Source: Akkermansia sp. (GTDB lineage Bacteria > Verrucomicrobiota > Verrucomicrobiia > Verrucomicrobiales > Akkermansiaceae). Taken from it: a stretch of DNA of 64,000 bases. Numbering within the stretch: the first letter of the stretch is position 1; each line of letters opens with the position of its first letter. A program made the position numbers and the translations under genes. The stretch covers positions 186,001-250,000 of the forward strand of contig JALFWB010000031.1 of the NCBI GenBank assembly GCA_022787425.1, in the 5' to 3' direction. Positions 41,785 to 49,560 of this stretch are shown piece after piece. The notes under the pieces are model-generated. The model was not told the DNA's origin and made no database searches. It saw nothing but the letters and a program-made list of their open reading frames with translations.

Positions 41785-42294
41785 TCAGTGGTGGCAGGTA
41801 GTGCAGGCCGTGGAGGCTTTCTTCTCCCGGTGGCACTGCAGGCAGGCGTCCATGGTAAAGCCGGCGGACTCCCCCGGGGTGGGGTGGCAGTGCGCGCAGT
41901 CCTGCCCGGCGAGCACCGTGTGGGCGCGGTGGTGAAAATGCACATGAGCGGGCAGGGGGGCCGTTCGAACCCAGCGCAGGGGCTCCCCCGTGTAGGCAGG
42001 GTGGTCCGGGTTGGCCGCCGCCTGCACGGGCAGCAGTCGCGGGTCCTCCGCAAGCAGATGCAGGTGGCAATCCAGGCAGCTCCCCGCAGAAGGCAGACCG
42101 GCCCCGGCAGCGCGCTCGGCATCCGTGTGACAATGCAGGCAGGGTATACCCGCCGTCTCCGCATGCGTGGTGTGCGTGAAAGGAACCGGCTGCGCGGGAG
42201 CGTGGCGGTGCAAGCGGTAAGCCGCTGCATACAGCACACCCAGTGCTGCAAGCGCCACAGAGCAACCCCAAATGGTATGCACTTTACTCATCAC
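41785..42294 (-). CDS. Five-haem c-type cytochrome, membrane-anchored
   Basis: 169 residues; the second Met is an equally good start. One N-terminal helix (about residues 7-27) acts as anchor or signal. Five CxxCH haem-binding motifs follow: CLHCH, CLDCH, CAHCH, CLQCH and CTTCH. Additional His residues (FTHTTHAETAGIP, HVHFHHRAHT) could be distal ligands, as in cytochrome c3/c7-like electron carriers and the pentahaem subunit of alternative complex III. It probably carries electrons from the quinol pool in the periplasm. No nrf or act gene is adjacent. Confidence 0.85.
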   Translation of the reverse strand: MMSKVHTIWGCSVALAALGVLYAAAYRLHRHAPAQPVPFTHTTHAETAGIPCLHCHTDAERAAGAGLPSAGSCLDCHLHLLAEDPRLLPVQAAANPDHPAYTGEPLRWVRTAPLPAHVHFHHRAHTVLAGQDCAHCHPTPGESAGFTMDACLQCHREKKASTACTTCHH

Positions 42295-42298
42295 CCTT

Positions 42299-42336
42299 GA
42301 AAAAAGAGCGCGCTCGGACGTACATCCAAGCGCGCT
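42299..42336 (-). terminator. Rho-independent terminator of the 40-residue lipoprotein gene
   Basis: An 8-bp self-complementary stem AGCGCGCT (42307-42314 and 42329-42336) is followed on the minus strand by six T. It sits just before the cytochrome gene. Confidence 0.75.
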
Positions 42337-42372
42337 AAAGCAGTGTAAGGAGTTTTACCTCCCCTCGCTTGC

Positions 42373-42495
42373 TTACTTCTTAGCCTTGACGGGAGCAACC
42401 GGCTGGGGCTCCGGGGTGGTCGGCTGGGGCTGCTGCTGCTGCTGGCAGGAAACCAGAGCGGCGGCCGTAAGAGCGAGAATAGCGATGGTCTTCAT
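42373..42495 (-). CDS. Tiny lipoprotein, 40 residues
   Basis: ATG at 42495, stop at 42373-42375. The N-terminus MKTIAILALTAAALVSC is a lipoprotein signal (lipobox LVSC, C17). The mature peptide of 24 residues is Gln- and Pro-rich (QQQQQPQPTTPEPQPVA) and ends in KAKK. Own promoter, about 65 nt leader and strong terminator show a real transcription unit. Similar tiny lipoproteins act as entericidin-like or envelope-tethering peptides, but no specific function can be given. Confidence 0.72.
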   Translation of the reverse strand: MKTIAILALTAAALVSCQQQQQPQPTTPEPQPVAPVKAKK

Positions 42496-42564
42496 ATTAT
42501 CTTACTTACTTTTGAGGTTAATGACCTTCCGCCAACCCGGAATAGATTGGTGAGGTCGCGAATG

Positions 42565-42592
42565 AGTATACACCAAATCACGCCGACGTCAA
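42565..42592 (-). promoter_or_regulatory. Promoter of the tiny lipoprotein gene
   Basis: On the minus strand: -35 TTGACG (42592-42587), a 16-nt spacer, -10 TATACT (42570-42565). The same pair of boxes and spacing is found upstream of the Verru_Chthon-like gene. Confidence 0.7.
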
Positions 42593-42701
42593 GTCTAAAA
42601 TGCGTGTTTAGGTAAAAAAAATCAGGAAGAGTAAAAAAATTTGCCTTTGAAAGCAAAATTTGCGCTTTTCACTCGGGGTAGAATATGCAACAATAGGGGA
42701 A

Positions 42702-44027
42702 ATGAACGGAACAACCATTGCAGCGCGTGCGACACCGGACGGGGTAGGGGCCTTAGCCATCCTGCGCCTCAGCGGCCCGCAGGCCCATGATGTGGCGTCC
42801 GCCGCCTTGGGCGGCAAGCCCTTGCAGCCCCGCCTTGCGACCTTTGCCCGGGTGCGGGCGGAGGACGGCAGCGTGCTGGACGAAGTGGTGGCCACCTACT
42901 TTGCGGCCCCCGCCAGTTTTACGGGCGAGGACGTGGTCGAAATCTCCTGCCACGGCGGCATCCTCGTCACGGAGCGCGTGCTGGAGCGCCTCTTCGCCTG
43001 TGGGGCTGTTCCGGCGGAGCCCGGCGAGTTCTCCCGCCGCGCCTTCGAGAACGGCAAGCTCGACCTCACCCGGGCGGAGGCCATCATGGACATCATCCAC
43101 GCCGGGAGCGACCTCGCCCTGCGCGCGGCTCAGCACCAGCTGCAGGGCGCCATCGCCGACAGGGTGCAGGTCACGCTGGATGGCTTGATTGACGTTGCGG
43201 CCCATGTGACCGCCTACATTGACTTTCCGGAGGAGGACATCCCCCCCGCCACGGTGGAGAGCCTGGGCGGGCAACTGCAGGCCGCGGAGGAGCAGGTGAA
43301 TGCGCTGTTGGCTACGGCGGAGGGCGGGCGTTTGCTCCGCGAGGGGGTGCGCACGGTCATCGTCGGTGCCCCGAATGTGGGCAAATCCAGCTTGCTGAAC
43401 ATGCTGCTGGGTTACGACCGCGCCATCGTCAGCGACCGCGCCGGCACCACGCGCGACACCATCGAGGCCCCCCTCAGCCTCGGCGGTCTCTGCCTGCGTC
43501 TCATCGACACAGCGGGGCTGCACAGCAGCGAGGACAGCTTGGAGCAATGCGGCATGGAGCGCAGCCGCCGGGCCCTCGCCGCCGCCGACCTGGTGCTGGA
43601 GGTAGCGGATGTGTCGCAGCCGCCGGTACCCCTTCCGCCCCCGCCACCCGGGGCGCATAGCCTGCTCGTGCTCAACAAGGCGGATTTGCCGGAGCACCCC
43701 GCCTGGGCGGGCAAGCCCGGCATCCGCATTTCCTGCGCGCAGGGCAGGGGGCGGGAGGACCTCGGGCAGGCCATTCGCAGCCTCTTCCTGCGCAGCCTGG
43801 GGGAGGCCGACACCGTGGCTGCCGTCAACACGCGCCACCGCTTCGCCCTGCAACAGGCCGCCGAGGCCCTCCGCCGCGCTCGGGCAGGATTGTTCGCGGG
43901 GGAGAGTCCGGATCTCATTGACATCGACCTGCATGAGGCGCTGGATGCCCTCGGCAGCATCACCGGACGGGTGGATACGGAGGACATCTTGGACCGCGTG
44001 TTTTCGACCTTCTGCCTGGGCAAGTAG
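42702..44027 (+). CDS. mnmE: tRNA modification GTPase MnmE (TrmE)
   Basis: The ATG at 42702 gives 441 residues starting MNGTTIAARATPDGVGALAI. The N-terminal tetrahydrofolate-binding domain is followed by a G domain with G1 VGAPNVGKSS and G3 LIDTAGLH, and by the C-terminal CLGK motif that is required for tRNA modification. It forms the complex with MnmG (8.4 kb) that makes cmnm5U34. The G domain is slightly short with a proline-rich loop (PPVPLPPPPPGA). The leader is short with AGGGGA before the ATG. mnmE is commonly near oriC. Confidence 0.96.
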   Translation: MNGTTIAARATPDGVGALAILRLSGPQAHDVASAALGGKPLQPRLATFARVRAEDGSVLDEVVATYFAAPASFTGEDVVEISCHGGILVTERVLERLFACGAVPAEPGEFSRRAFENGKLDLTRAEAIMDIIHAGSDLALRAAQHQLQGAIADRVQVTLDGLIDVAAHVTAYIDFPEEDIPPATVESLGGQLQAAEEQVNALLATAEGGRLLREGVRTVIVGAPNVGKSSLLNMLLGYDRAIVSDRAGTTRDTIEAPLSLGGLCLRLIDTAGLHSSEDSLEQCGMERSRRALAAADLVLEVADVSQPPVPLPPPPPGAHSLLVLNKADLPEHPAWAGKPGIRISCAQGRGREDLGQAIRSLFLRSLGEADTVAAVNTRHRFALQQAAEALRRARAGLFAGESPDLIDIDLHEALDALGSITGRVDTEDILDRVFSTFCLGK

Positions 44028-44040
44028 CGCAAAAGGGTAG

Positions 44041-44069
44041 GGGGCAAGGACCGCATCAGCCCTTGCCCC
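44041..44069. terminator. Hairpin between convergent mnmE and M3 peptidase genes
   Basis: A 9-bp stem, GGGGCAAGG with CCTTGCCCC. It lies 13 nt after mnmE and 24 nt before the end of the peptidase gene. T-runs are poor on both strands. Confidence 0.5.
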
Positions 44070-44092
44070 CTTGTGTCAGAGTCGTCTGCGGT

Positions 44093-46294
44093 TTATTCCG
44101 CCGGCAGCAGCCCCTGCGATTGCAGCAGAGCGTCCGGATTCGGGTCGCGGCCCATGAAGTCGCGGTACACCTCATCCGCGGGCTTGCTGTCGCCCTTGGA
44201 GAGCACCGCCTCGCGGTAGGCGGCACCGGTGGCGGCATTCATCACGCCCTCCTTCTTGAAGCGCGTAAAGGCGTCCGCAGCCAGCACCTCGGCCCACTTG
44301 TAGGAGTAGTAACCGCCGGCATAGCCGCCGTTGATGCAGTGCGTCAGGTTGCGCATGATGGAGTGGGAGTCCACGGTCATCGGGATGCGCCAGGGACGCA
44401 GCAGCTCGCTCGTCGCAGCGTCCAGGTCTTTGCCCGCAAAGCTCGCGGCGTAGTTGGTGTGCATCTCCAAGTCCAGCTTGGCCAGGCAAAGCTGCCCCAT
44501 GTTGTCCGTAGCGGGCATAAAGTAGCGGGCGGCCAGCATCTTGCGCATCAGCTCCTCCGGCAGGGCCTCGCCGCTCTCGTAGTGCTTGGCGATGAGCTTC
44601 AGTCCCTCGGGCTCCCAGGTCCAGTTCTCGTTCAGCTGGCTGGGCAGCTCCACGAAGTCCCAGGCCACGTGGGTGCCCATGTGGCTCAGCACCTTGGAGT
44701 CGGCCAGCATGCAGTGCATCATGTGCCCGAACTCGTGGAAGATGGTCTCCACATCGTAGTGGGTCAGCAGGGCGGGCTTGTCCGCCGTGGGGGCGGTCAG
44801 GTTACCGCAGAGGGTAGCCAAGTGCGGCTCGTGCGGCTTGTTCTCGGTAGCGGGGGTGCCGTAGCGCATGCTCATCACCCAGGCACCGGCGCGCTTGCTG
44901 GCGCGGGGGTACAGGTCTGTGTAGAAGGAACCCAGGTGCGCGCCGGTCTTGTTATCCACCACCTTGTAGAGCTTCACCTGCGGGTGCCACACCTCGATCT
45001 TGCCCTCGGGGCAGGTCTCGCCGGGTTGCAGGCAGACGGTGGGCAGCTCGGTGTAGGTCACATCATACAGGTGGGAGAAGATGCGGAACATGCCGTCGAT
45101 CACCTGCTCCATGGGCAGGTAGGGGCGCAGGGTCTCGGGGTCGAAGTCGTAGAGTTCCTTCGCCATCTTGCGGGAGTAGAAGAAGCGGTCCCAGGGGTTC
45201 AGTTTCGTGACGGTCTCTCCCTTGCAGCGGGAAACGAAGGCCAGGAAGTCGGCGCATTCTTTGTCGAAGGCGGGTTTCAGGCGCTGCATCATGCCGTCCA
45301 CAAAGGCCACGGCGTTGGCGGAGTTGCGCACCATGCGGCGGGCGGTCATCAGGTCGCAGTAGTTGCCGAAGCCCAGCAGCTCGGCGAGCTCTTGGCGCAG
45401 CACCATGATGCGGGCCACGATGTCCGCCGTGTCGGTCTCCCCGCCGCAGCCGATGCGGTCGCGTGCCTCCCACACCTTGCGGCGGGTGGCTTCCACGGTG
45501 CAGTCGCGCAGCACATCGCCGCAGGAGGAGAAGTCCAGGGTGATGAGCCACTGCGGGTTCTCTTTGCTGCCGTAGCCGGCGGCCAGGGCTGCCCCGGCGG
45601 CGCGCTCCAGCCAGGAGTCGCTCAGGCCGGCGAGTTCGGTCTTGTCGGTCACCACCCACTTCCAGGCGTTGGTGGAGTCGAGTACTCGCTTGGAGAAGTC
45701 ATGCCGCAGCATGGTCATCTCTTTCTGGATCTCCATCTTGCGGGCTTTCTTGTCGGCGGGCAGGTCGGCACCGCTGTCGCGGAATCCGTCTACCACCTGC
45801 TGTACAAAGCGTTGGTGCTCGGCGTCCAGTTGCTTCACCCAGGGTTGGGCGGCGGCGTTCTTGACCACGTTCCACAGCTGCTCGTTGGAGGTCACGCCGG
45901 AGCTGAACTCGGTGAGTTCCGGCAGCAGGGTTTCCTGTGCCTCACGCAGGGCAGGGCTGTCCATTACGGAGCCCAGGTGGGCCAGCAGGCTCTCCGCGCG
46001 GTCTAGGTCTTCGCCCATCATCTCGTAGGCGGCAAAGACGTTCTCGTAGGTCGCTTCCTCGGGTTTCACGCGGCAGATGGCTTCCAGGGCGGCCTTCGCT
46101 TTGCCCAGGGCCAGGCGTACATCCACCACGCCGCGCTCGGGGGTCAACTGTGACCAAGCGGGGTACATGGCGGTGCTCAGGTACGGATGCTGCTGCACCT
46201 GTGCCGGCGCACCCGCTGCTGCTTCCTCGGCCTGCAGGGCCGGCATCATGGCCAGTCCGCATGCCATTGCTATCAGTAGCTTCTTGGTTTTCAT
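44093..46294 (-). CDS. M3-family zinc metallopeptidase (oligopeptidase A / dipeptidyl carboxypeptidase type), exported
   Basis: 733 residues. A signal peptide (MKTKKLLIAMACGLAMMPALQAEE) suggests a periplasmic enzyme. The catalytic site is HEFGHMMH in ETIFHEFGHMMHCML with the downstream Glu region ELPSQLNENWTWEP, matching thimet-like M3 peptidases. Other family blocks are GSFYTDLYPRASKRAGAW and GKDLDAATSELLRPW. It should cleave short peptides. A good Shine-Dalgarno sequence (AGGAGAGG) precedes the ATG, unlike most genes here. Confidence 0.93.
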   Translation of the reverse strand: MKTKKLLIAMACGLAMMPALQAEEAAAGAPAQVQQHPYLSTAMYPAWSQLTPERGVVDVRLALGKAKAALEAICRVKPEEATYENVFAAYEMMGEDLDRAESLLAHLGSVMDSPALREAQETLLPELTEFSSGVTSNEQLWNVVKNAAAQPWVKQLDAEHQRFVQQVVDGFRDSGADLPADKKARKMEIQKEMTMLRHDFSKRVLDSTNAWKWVVTDKTELAGLSDSWLERAAGAALAAGYGSKENPQWLITLDFSSCGDVLRDCTVEATRRKVWEARDRIGCGGETDTADIVARIMVLRQELAELLGFGNYCDLMTARRMVRNSANAVAFVDGMMQRLKPAFDKECADFLAFVSRCKGETVTKLNPWDRFFYSRKMAKELYDFDPETLRPYLPMEQVIDGMFRIFSHLYDVTYTELPTVCLQPGETCPEGKIEVWHPQVKLYKVVDNKTGAHLGSFYTDLYPRASKRAGAWVMSMRYGTPATENKPHEPHLATLCGNLTAPTADKPALLTHYDVETIFHEFGHMMHCMLADSKVLSHMGTHVAWDFVELPSQLNENWTWEPEGLKLIAKHYESGEALPEELMRKMLAARYFMPATDNMGQLCLAKLDLEMHTNYAASFAGKDLDAATSELLRPWRIPMTVDSHSIMRNLTHCINGGYAGGYYSYKWAEVLAADAFTRFKKEGVMNAATGAAYREAVLSKGDSKPADEVYRDFMGRDPNPDALLQSQGLLPAE

Positions 46295-46380
46295 ATGCTA
46301 CCCTCTCCTACGCGCGCCCGCGCCCGATTCTTTCATTCAATTCGCCCCCGGGCCCGCCGATGACGCAGAAAGGGCGCGCT

Positions 46381-46857
46381 TCATTCCACCTCGGAGAAGT
46401 CGAAGTTGCGGGAGGCGTGGGGCAGGGGGGCGCGGTGCCGGGAGTCCCAGAGCAGCAGCAGCATCGCGCCGAGTATGAGGATGCGGATGGTGATGTCCTG
46501 CGGGTAGTTGATCACATCGTGCTCCGCCCCGAAGCAATTGCAGGACAGCGACAGCCCCCGCGCCCAAGCCTGAATATAGAGAATAACAAAGACGGAGGTC
46601 ATGATGACGGCCCAGACCGTCGCTCCGCGATATTCCAGGCGAAAAATCAGGCAGACCGCCACGATGATTTCCATCGCTACCCCGGTACACGCCAAGGGCA
46701 TGGAGAAGAACTCCGGCAGAATGTTGCTGCGCGTCAGAAACTCCGCCGTCGTGCCCAGATCCGTCACCTTCGCTATGCCCGTATACAGAAAGAAAATCCC
46801 CATGGAAATCCGGAGAATAAACAGCATGCTGCGTACAATGGCGGGGATCTCTTTCAT
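46381..46857 (-). CDS. DoxX/MauE-like membrane protein
   Basis: The ATG at 46857 gives 158 residues with four hydrophobic helices. The segments ISMGIFFLYTGIAKVTDLG and AMEIIVAVCLIFR are typical of DoxX/MauE-type proteins, and LSCNCFGAEHDVINY resembles the Cys-x-Cys-Phe-Gly motif near the end of MauE-like members. MauE-like proteins are linked to disulphide or methylamine dehydrogenase maturation, but the function is unknown here. Its promoter puts the -10 box 6 nt before the ATG with the same AGGCGC spacer as the SurA-like gene. Confidence 0.75.
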   Translation of the reverse strand: MKEIPAIVRSMLFILRISMGIFFLYTGIAKVTDLGTTAEFLTRSNILPEFFSMPLACTGVAMEIIVAVCLIFRLEYRGATVWAVIMTSVFVILYIQAWARGLSLSCNCFGAEHDVINYPQDITIRILILGAMLLLLWDSRHRAPLPHASRNFDFSEVE

Positions 46858-46863
46858 GCGCCT

Positions 46864-46892
46864 ATTGTAGCGCACAAAGCTCCCCTTCGCAA
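46864..46892 (-). promoter_or_regulatory. Promoter of the DoxX-like gene, near-leaderless
   Basis: On the minus strand: -35 TTGCGA (46892-46887), a 17-nt spacer, -10 TACAAT (46869-46864), then AGGCGC and the ATG at 46857. Confidence 0.6.
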
Positions 46893-47070
46893 GGCTTTTT
46901 CCTGCCCCGCTACCCACCCAACCATGCTCCGCGCCAAGAAGTCTCCCACCCCCTTATGTCCAAAACTCCATTCAACTTCCAATTTCTCCACCTTCAAACC
47001 ACTACAGCGGCATGCAGGACTTGAAGGAGACTTCGCACCGCTGTGATGGTAGGGGCGGTTTTATGGGGGT

Positions 47071-47267
47071 GACGCGGAATTTTAGGAATGAAGGGAAAGG
47101 GGAAGGTTGTACGGGGCTTTGCTTGTGACTTCCTAGGGCTATCGTAGTAGGTTTCTTGAGGCCTTTTTGTTAAATTTTCTTTAGCTACCTATGATGAATT
47201 TGCCTTGAATTCTCGTCAAAGAACAGTATGATATTCAAGTTTCCGAATCTTCCTGAATTTCCGCGTC
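47071..47267. repeat. MITE-like interspersed repeat, copy 2
   Basis: The terminal inverted repeats GACGCGGAATTTTAGGA (47071-47087) and the complement of GACGCGGAAATTCAGGA (47251-47267) match at 15 of 17 bases. The interior shares a near-identical 28-bp block with copy 1, plus the flanking order of short matches. The two copies have diverged, so this one is older or unconstrained. The 46858-47341 gap holds this element, the DoxX-like promoter and otherwise nothing recognisable. Confidence 0.78.
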
Positions 47268-47341
47268 CCCTCCACTCTCGCTCCCTGCTATCAAAGCGGT
47301 GTGAAGTCTGAAACAGCCCCGGCGCAGCTTTTGCTTCTGTG

Positions 47342-47791
47342 TCAGCATCCTTCTTGGCGGGCGAGGAAAATGCTGTTGATGGCATCGAATTGATAGACCG
47401 GGCCCGGGGTGCCCCGGGTGGCGGATTGCTCGATGGCGTTGTAGTACTCAATCTTGCGGTCGAGGAAGCGGAGGCTGCGCTCAAGCTCCTCTTTTTGGCG
47501 GTTGAGACGCTCGGCCGTGCGGAGGAGCAGCTCGCGGCGTTCGGGCACGGTGGATTCACCTTCCTCGACCAGCTCGAAGTAGTGCTTCATCTCCGGCAGC
47601 TCCAAGCCGGCGTTGCGCAGGCAGCGGATGGTGAAGCAGCGGTTCAGCTCTGCCTTGCCGTAGCAGCGGTTACCGGCGGCGTCGCGCGGCACGGGCGGGA
47701 TGATGCCTTCCTGCTCATAAAAACGCAGCGTGGGGACGGAAAAACCGGTGGCCTGAGCTGCCCGGGCAATGCTGATGCTCTCCTCTTGCAT
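47342..47791 (-). CDS. MerR-family transcriptional regulator
   Basis: 149 residues. An N-terminal winged helix (SIARAAQATGFSVPTLRFYEQEGIIPPVPRDAAGNRCYG) is followed by a long coiled-coil dimer helix (RRELLLRTAERLNRQKEELERSLRFLDRKIEYYNA). There is no Cys-rich metal-binding loop, so it is closer to the AdhR/BltR type, which responds to electrophiles or drugs, than to metal sensors. It is divergent from the three-gene exported cassette, and a perfect 19-bp dyad lies between them. Confidence 0.87.
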   Translation of the reverse strand: MQEESISIARAAQATGFSVPTLRFYEQEGIIPPVPRDAAGNRCYGKAELNRCFTIRCLRNAGLELPEMKHYFELVEEGESTVPERRELLLRTAERLNRQKEELERSLRFLDRKIEYYNAIEQSATRGTPGPVYQFDAINSIFLARQEGC

Positions 47792-47853
47792 GCCCTCATC
47801 ATAGAGGAAGCGGGGGCTTATGGCAAGTTTTTTTCAAAAAAGAAAAAAAGTTC

Positions 47854-47883
47854 TTGCCCTAAAGTGACTTTAGGGCCTACCAT
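47854..47883 (+). promoter_or_regulatory. MerR-type operator/promoter
   Basis: -35 TTGCCC (47854-47859), -10 TACCAT (47878-47883), spacer 18 nt. The spacer contains most of the perfect dyad CCCTAAAGTGACTTTAGGG (47857-47875), the usual position of a MerR-family operator. The ATG at 47891 lies 7 nt beyond the -10 box, so the transcript should be leaderless. Confidence 0.82.
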
Positions 47884-47890
47884 GTAGGAA

Positions 47891-48952
47891 ATGAGCCACT
47901 TCATCACACTCACTTGCCTGGCCGCTCTCGGCTTCATGAGCGCGCAGGCGGAAACAACAAACAACAAGATGCCCATCATGAACGAGCATTCAACGACACA
48001 AGAGGCCCTCACCCCCGGGGAGCAGGCCCTGACGGCAGCGGCGGCGTACGCTGCGAGCGGAAATCAGGCCGGGCTTCGGCAGGCCGTCATCTGCGGCTTC
48101 GAGTGCGGCGTCACGGTCAACGAGTTCCGGGAAATCCTGGTGCAGGTCTACGCGTACTGCGGCTTCCCCCGCGCGCTGAATGCGCTGCAAACCCTGATGC
48201 AGACCGTGGAGGAACGCGGAAACCGCGACACGGTGGGGGCCGAACCGGGGCCGAGGCCCGAGGGAGATTCCCGCGTCTTCGGGGCGGACAACCAAACCGA
48301 GCTGGTCGGCCGCAGAGTGGAGGGGAAGCTGTTTGACTTCGCCCCGGCCATCGATGAGTACCTCAAGGCGCACCTCTTCGGCGACATTTTCGCCCGGGAT
48401 AACGTGAGCTGGCGGACCCGCGAGATGGCGACCATCGCCATGCTGGCCGTGCGCGACGGCGTGGAAAGCCAGCTGAAGAGCCACGTTGCCATCGGCAAAC
48501 ACAACGGCCTGACGGATGAGCAGGTGGATGCTATCCTGAAGATTGCCTCGCGCACGAAGGCGGAGAATGTCCTCTTCGGCTTCGGCGAGGAGAATTCGGC
48601 CTATGCGGCCTACTTCAGCGGAGCGAGCTACCTCAATCGGCTGAATACGGAGGGGGTCGGCATCGCGAACGTGACCTTCGAGCCCGGCTGCCGCAACAAC
48701 TGGCACATTCACCGGGGCGGCGGCCAAATCCTCATGGTGGTCTCGGGGCGCGGCTGGTACTGCGAGTGGGGCAAACCCGCGCAGGAGCTCAAGCCGGGGG
48801 ATGTCGTCAACATCCGCCCCGGAGTGAAGCATTGGCATGGTGCGGCGGCGGACAGCTGGTTCACGCACGTGGCCATTGCCGTGCCGGCGGAGAACGCTTC
48901 GACCGAGTGGTTGGAGCCGGTGGATGAGGCGGAGTACGGCCTGTTGAAATAA
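47891..48952 (+). CDS. Exported carboxymuconolactone decarboxylase-cupin fusion
   Basis: 353 residues. A signal peptide (MSHFITLTCLAALGFMSAQAE) is followed by two carboxymuconolactone decarboxylase-like units (VICGFECGVTVNEFREILVQVYAYCGFPRALNAL; then AMLAVRDGVESQLKSHVAIGKHNGLTDEQV), of which the first keeps a Cys but not the AhpD C-x-x-C. A cupin follows with metal-type His motifs (NNWHIHRGGGQILMVVSGRGWY, RPGVKHWHGAAADSWFTHVA). This fusion is common in redox-stress loci with MerR regulators. Its reaction is unknown. First gene of the MerR-controlled set. Confidence 0.85.
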   Translation: MSHFITLTCLAALGFMSAQAETTNNKMPIMNEHSTTQEALTPGEQALTAAAAYAASGNQAGLRQAVICGFECGVTVNEFREILVQVYAYCGFPRALNALQTLMQTVEERGNRDTVGAEPGPRPEGDSRVFGADNQTELVGRRVEGKLFDFAPAIDEYLKAHLFGDIFARDNVSWRTREMATIAMLAVRDGVESQLKSHVAIGKHNGLTDEQVDAILKIASRTKAENVLFGFGEENSAYAAYFSGASYLNRLNTEGVGIANVTFEPGCRNNWHIHRGGGQILMVVSGRGWYCEWGKPAQELKPGDVVNIRPGVKHWHGAAADSWFTHVAIAVPAENASTEWLEPVDEAEYGLLK

Positions 48953-48975
48953 GAATCCCTGACCTATCAAATATA

Positions 48976-49554
48976 ATGAGCAAACGTTTATTCAGATGTT
49001 TCGCCGGATTGACATCTGCCCTCATGGCTGCATCCTGCTACGGAGACAGCGGGGCAGGGGCGGCGCAGGCTTCAGAGCCGGGGCATGTGCTGGTGGCCTA
49101 TTTCAGTTGGAGCGGTACCACCGAGAGAGTCGCAAAGACCATTGCGGCGGAAACGGGGGGTGACCTGTTCCGTATCGAGACGAAAGAGGCGTATCCCGCC
49201 CATTACAGCGAATGCGCGGATTCGGCACAGCGACAGCAGGAGCAGAAGGTTCATCCTGCCCTCAGGGGAAGGGTGGAGCATATGGAGAAGTACGACCTGA
49301 TTTTCATCGGCTGCCCGGTGTGGTGGGGGTCGGCCCCGATGGCCATTCACACGTTCTTATCGGATTCCGGATATAACCTGAAGGGTAAGACCATTGTGCC
49401 TTTCTGTACCTACGGGGGAGACTCTGCGGGGGAGACGCTGACAGATATCGTTAAACTCACGCCGGACTCGGAGCATATGAAAGGCTACGGGGATTCCGGG
49501 TACAATGCAAGGCGCATCAAACAATGGCTTCGTTCCATAAACATCATCAAATAA
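48976..49554 (+). CDS. Exported flavodoxin-like lipoprotein
   Basis: 192 residues. The N-terminus is a lipoprotein signal (lipobox MAASC, C21) followed by a short linker. The flavodoxin domain has the FMN phosphate loop YFSWSGTTERVAKTIA and the isoalloxazine-contacting GCPVWWGSAPMAIHTFL and FCTYGGDSAGETL. Flavodoxins are normally cytosolic, so export with a flavin site is unusual. It follows the decarboxylase-cupin gene by 23 nt and precedes the hydrolase by 6 nt. Confidence 0.87.
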   Translation: MSKRLFRCFAGLTSALMAASCYGDSGAGAAQASEPGHVLVAYFSWSGTTERVAKTIAAETGGDLFRIETKEAYPAHYSECADSAQRQQEQKVHPALRGRVEHMEKYDLIFIGCPVWWGSAPMAIHTFLSDSGYNLKGKTIVPFCTYGGDSAGETLTDIVKLTPDSEHMKGYGDSGYNARRIKQWLRSINIIK

Positions 49555-49560
49555 CCAACC

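Noticed and set aside
44063-46006. A 647-codon open frame on the plus strand across the M3 peptidase gene
   Set aside because: The minus strand encodes a complete M3 peptidase with HEFGHMMH; the antisense frame has no domain and a biased Gly/Val/His composition.
47185-47559. A short minus-strand frame running from antisense of the MerR gene region into the repeat
   Set aside because: It lies in another frame of the MerR gene and of the MITE-like element; only its last few codons resemble the other copy.
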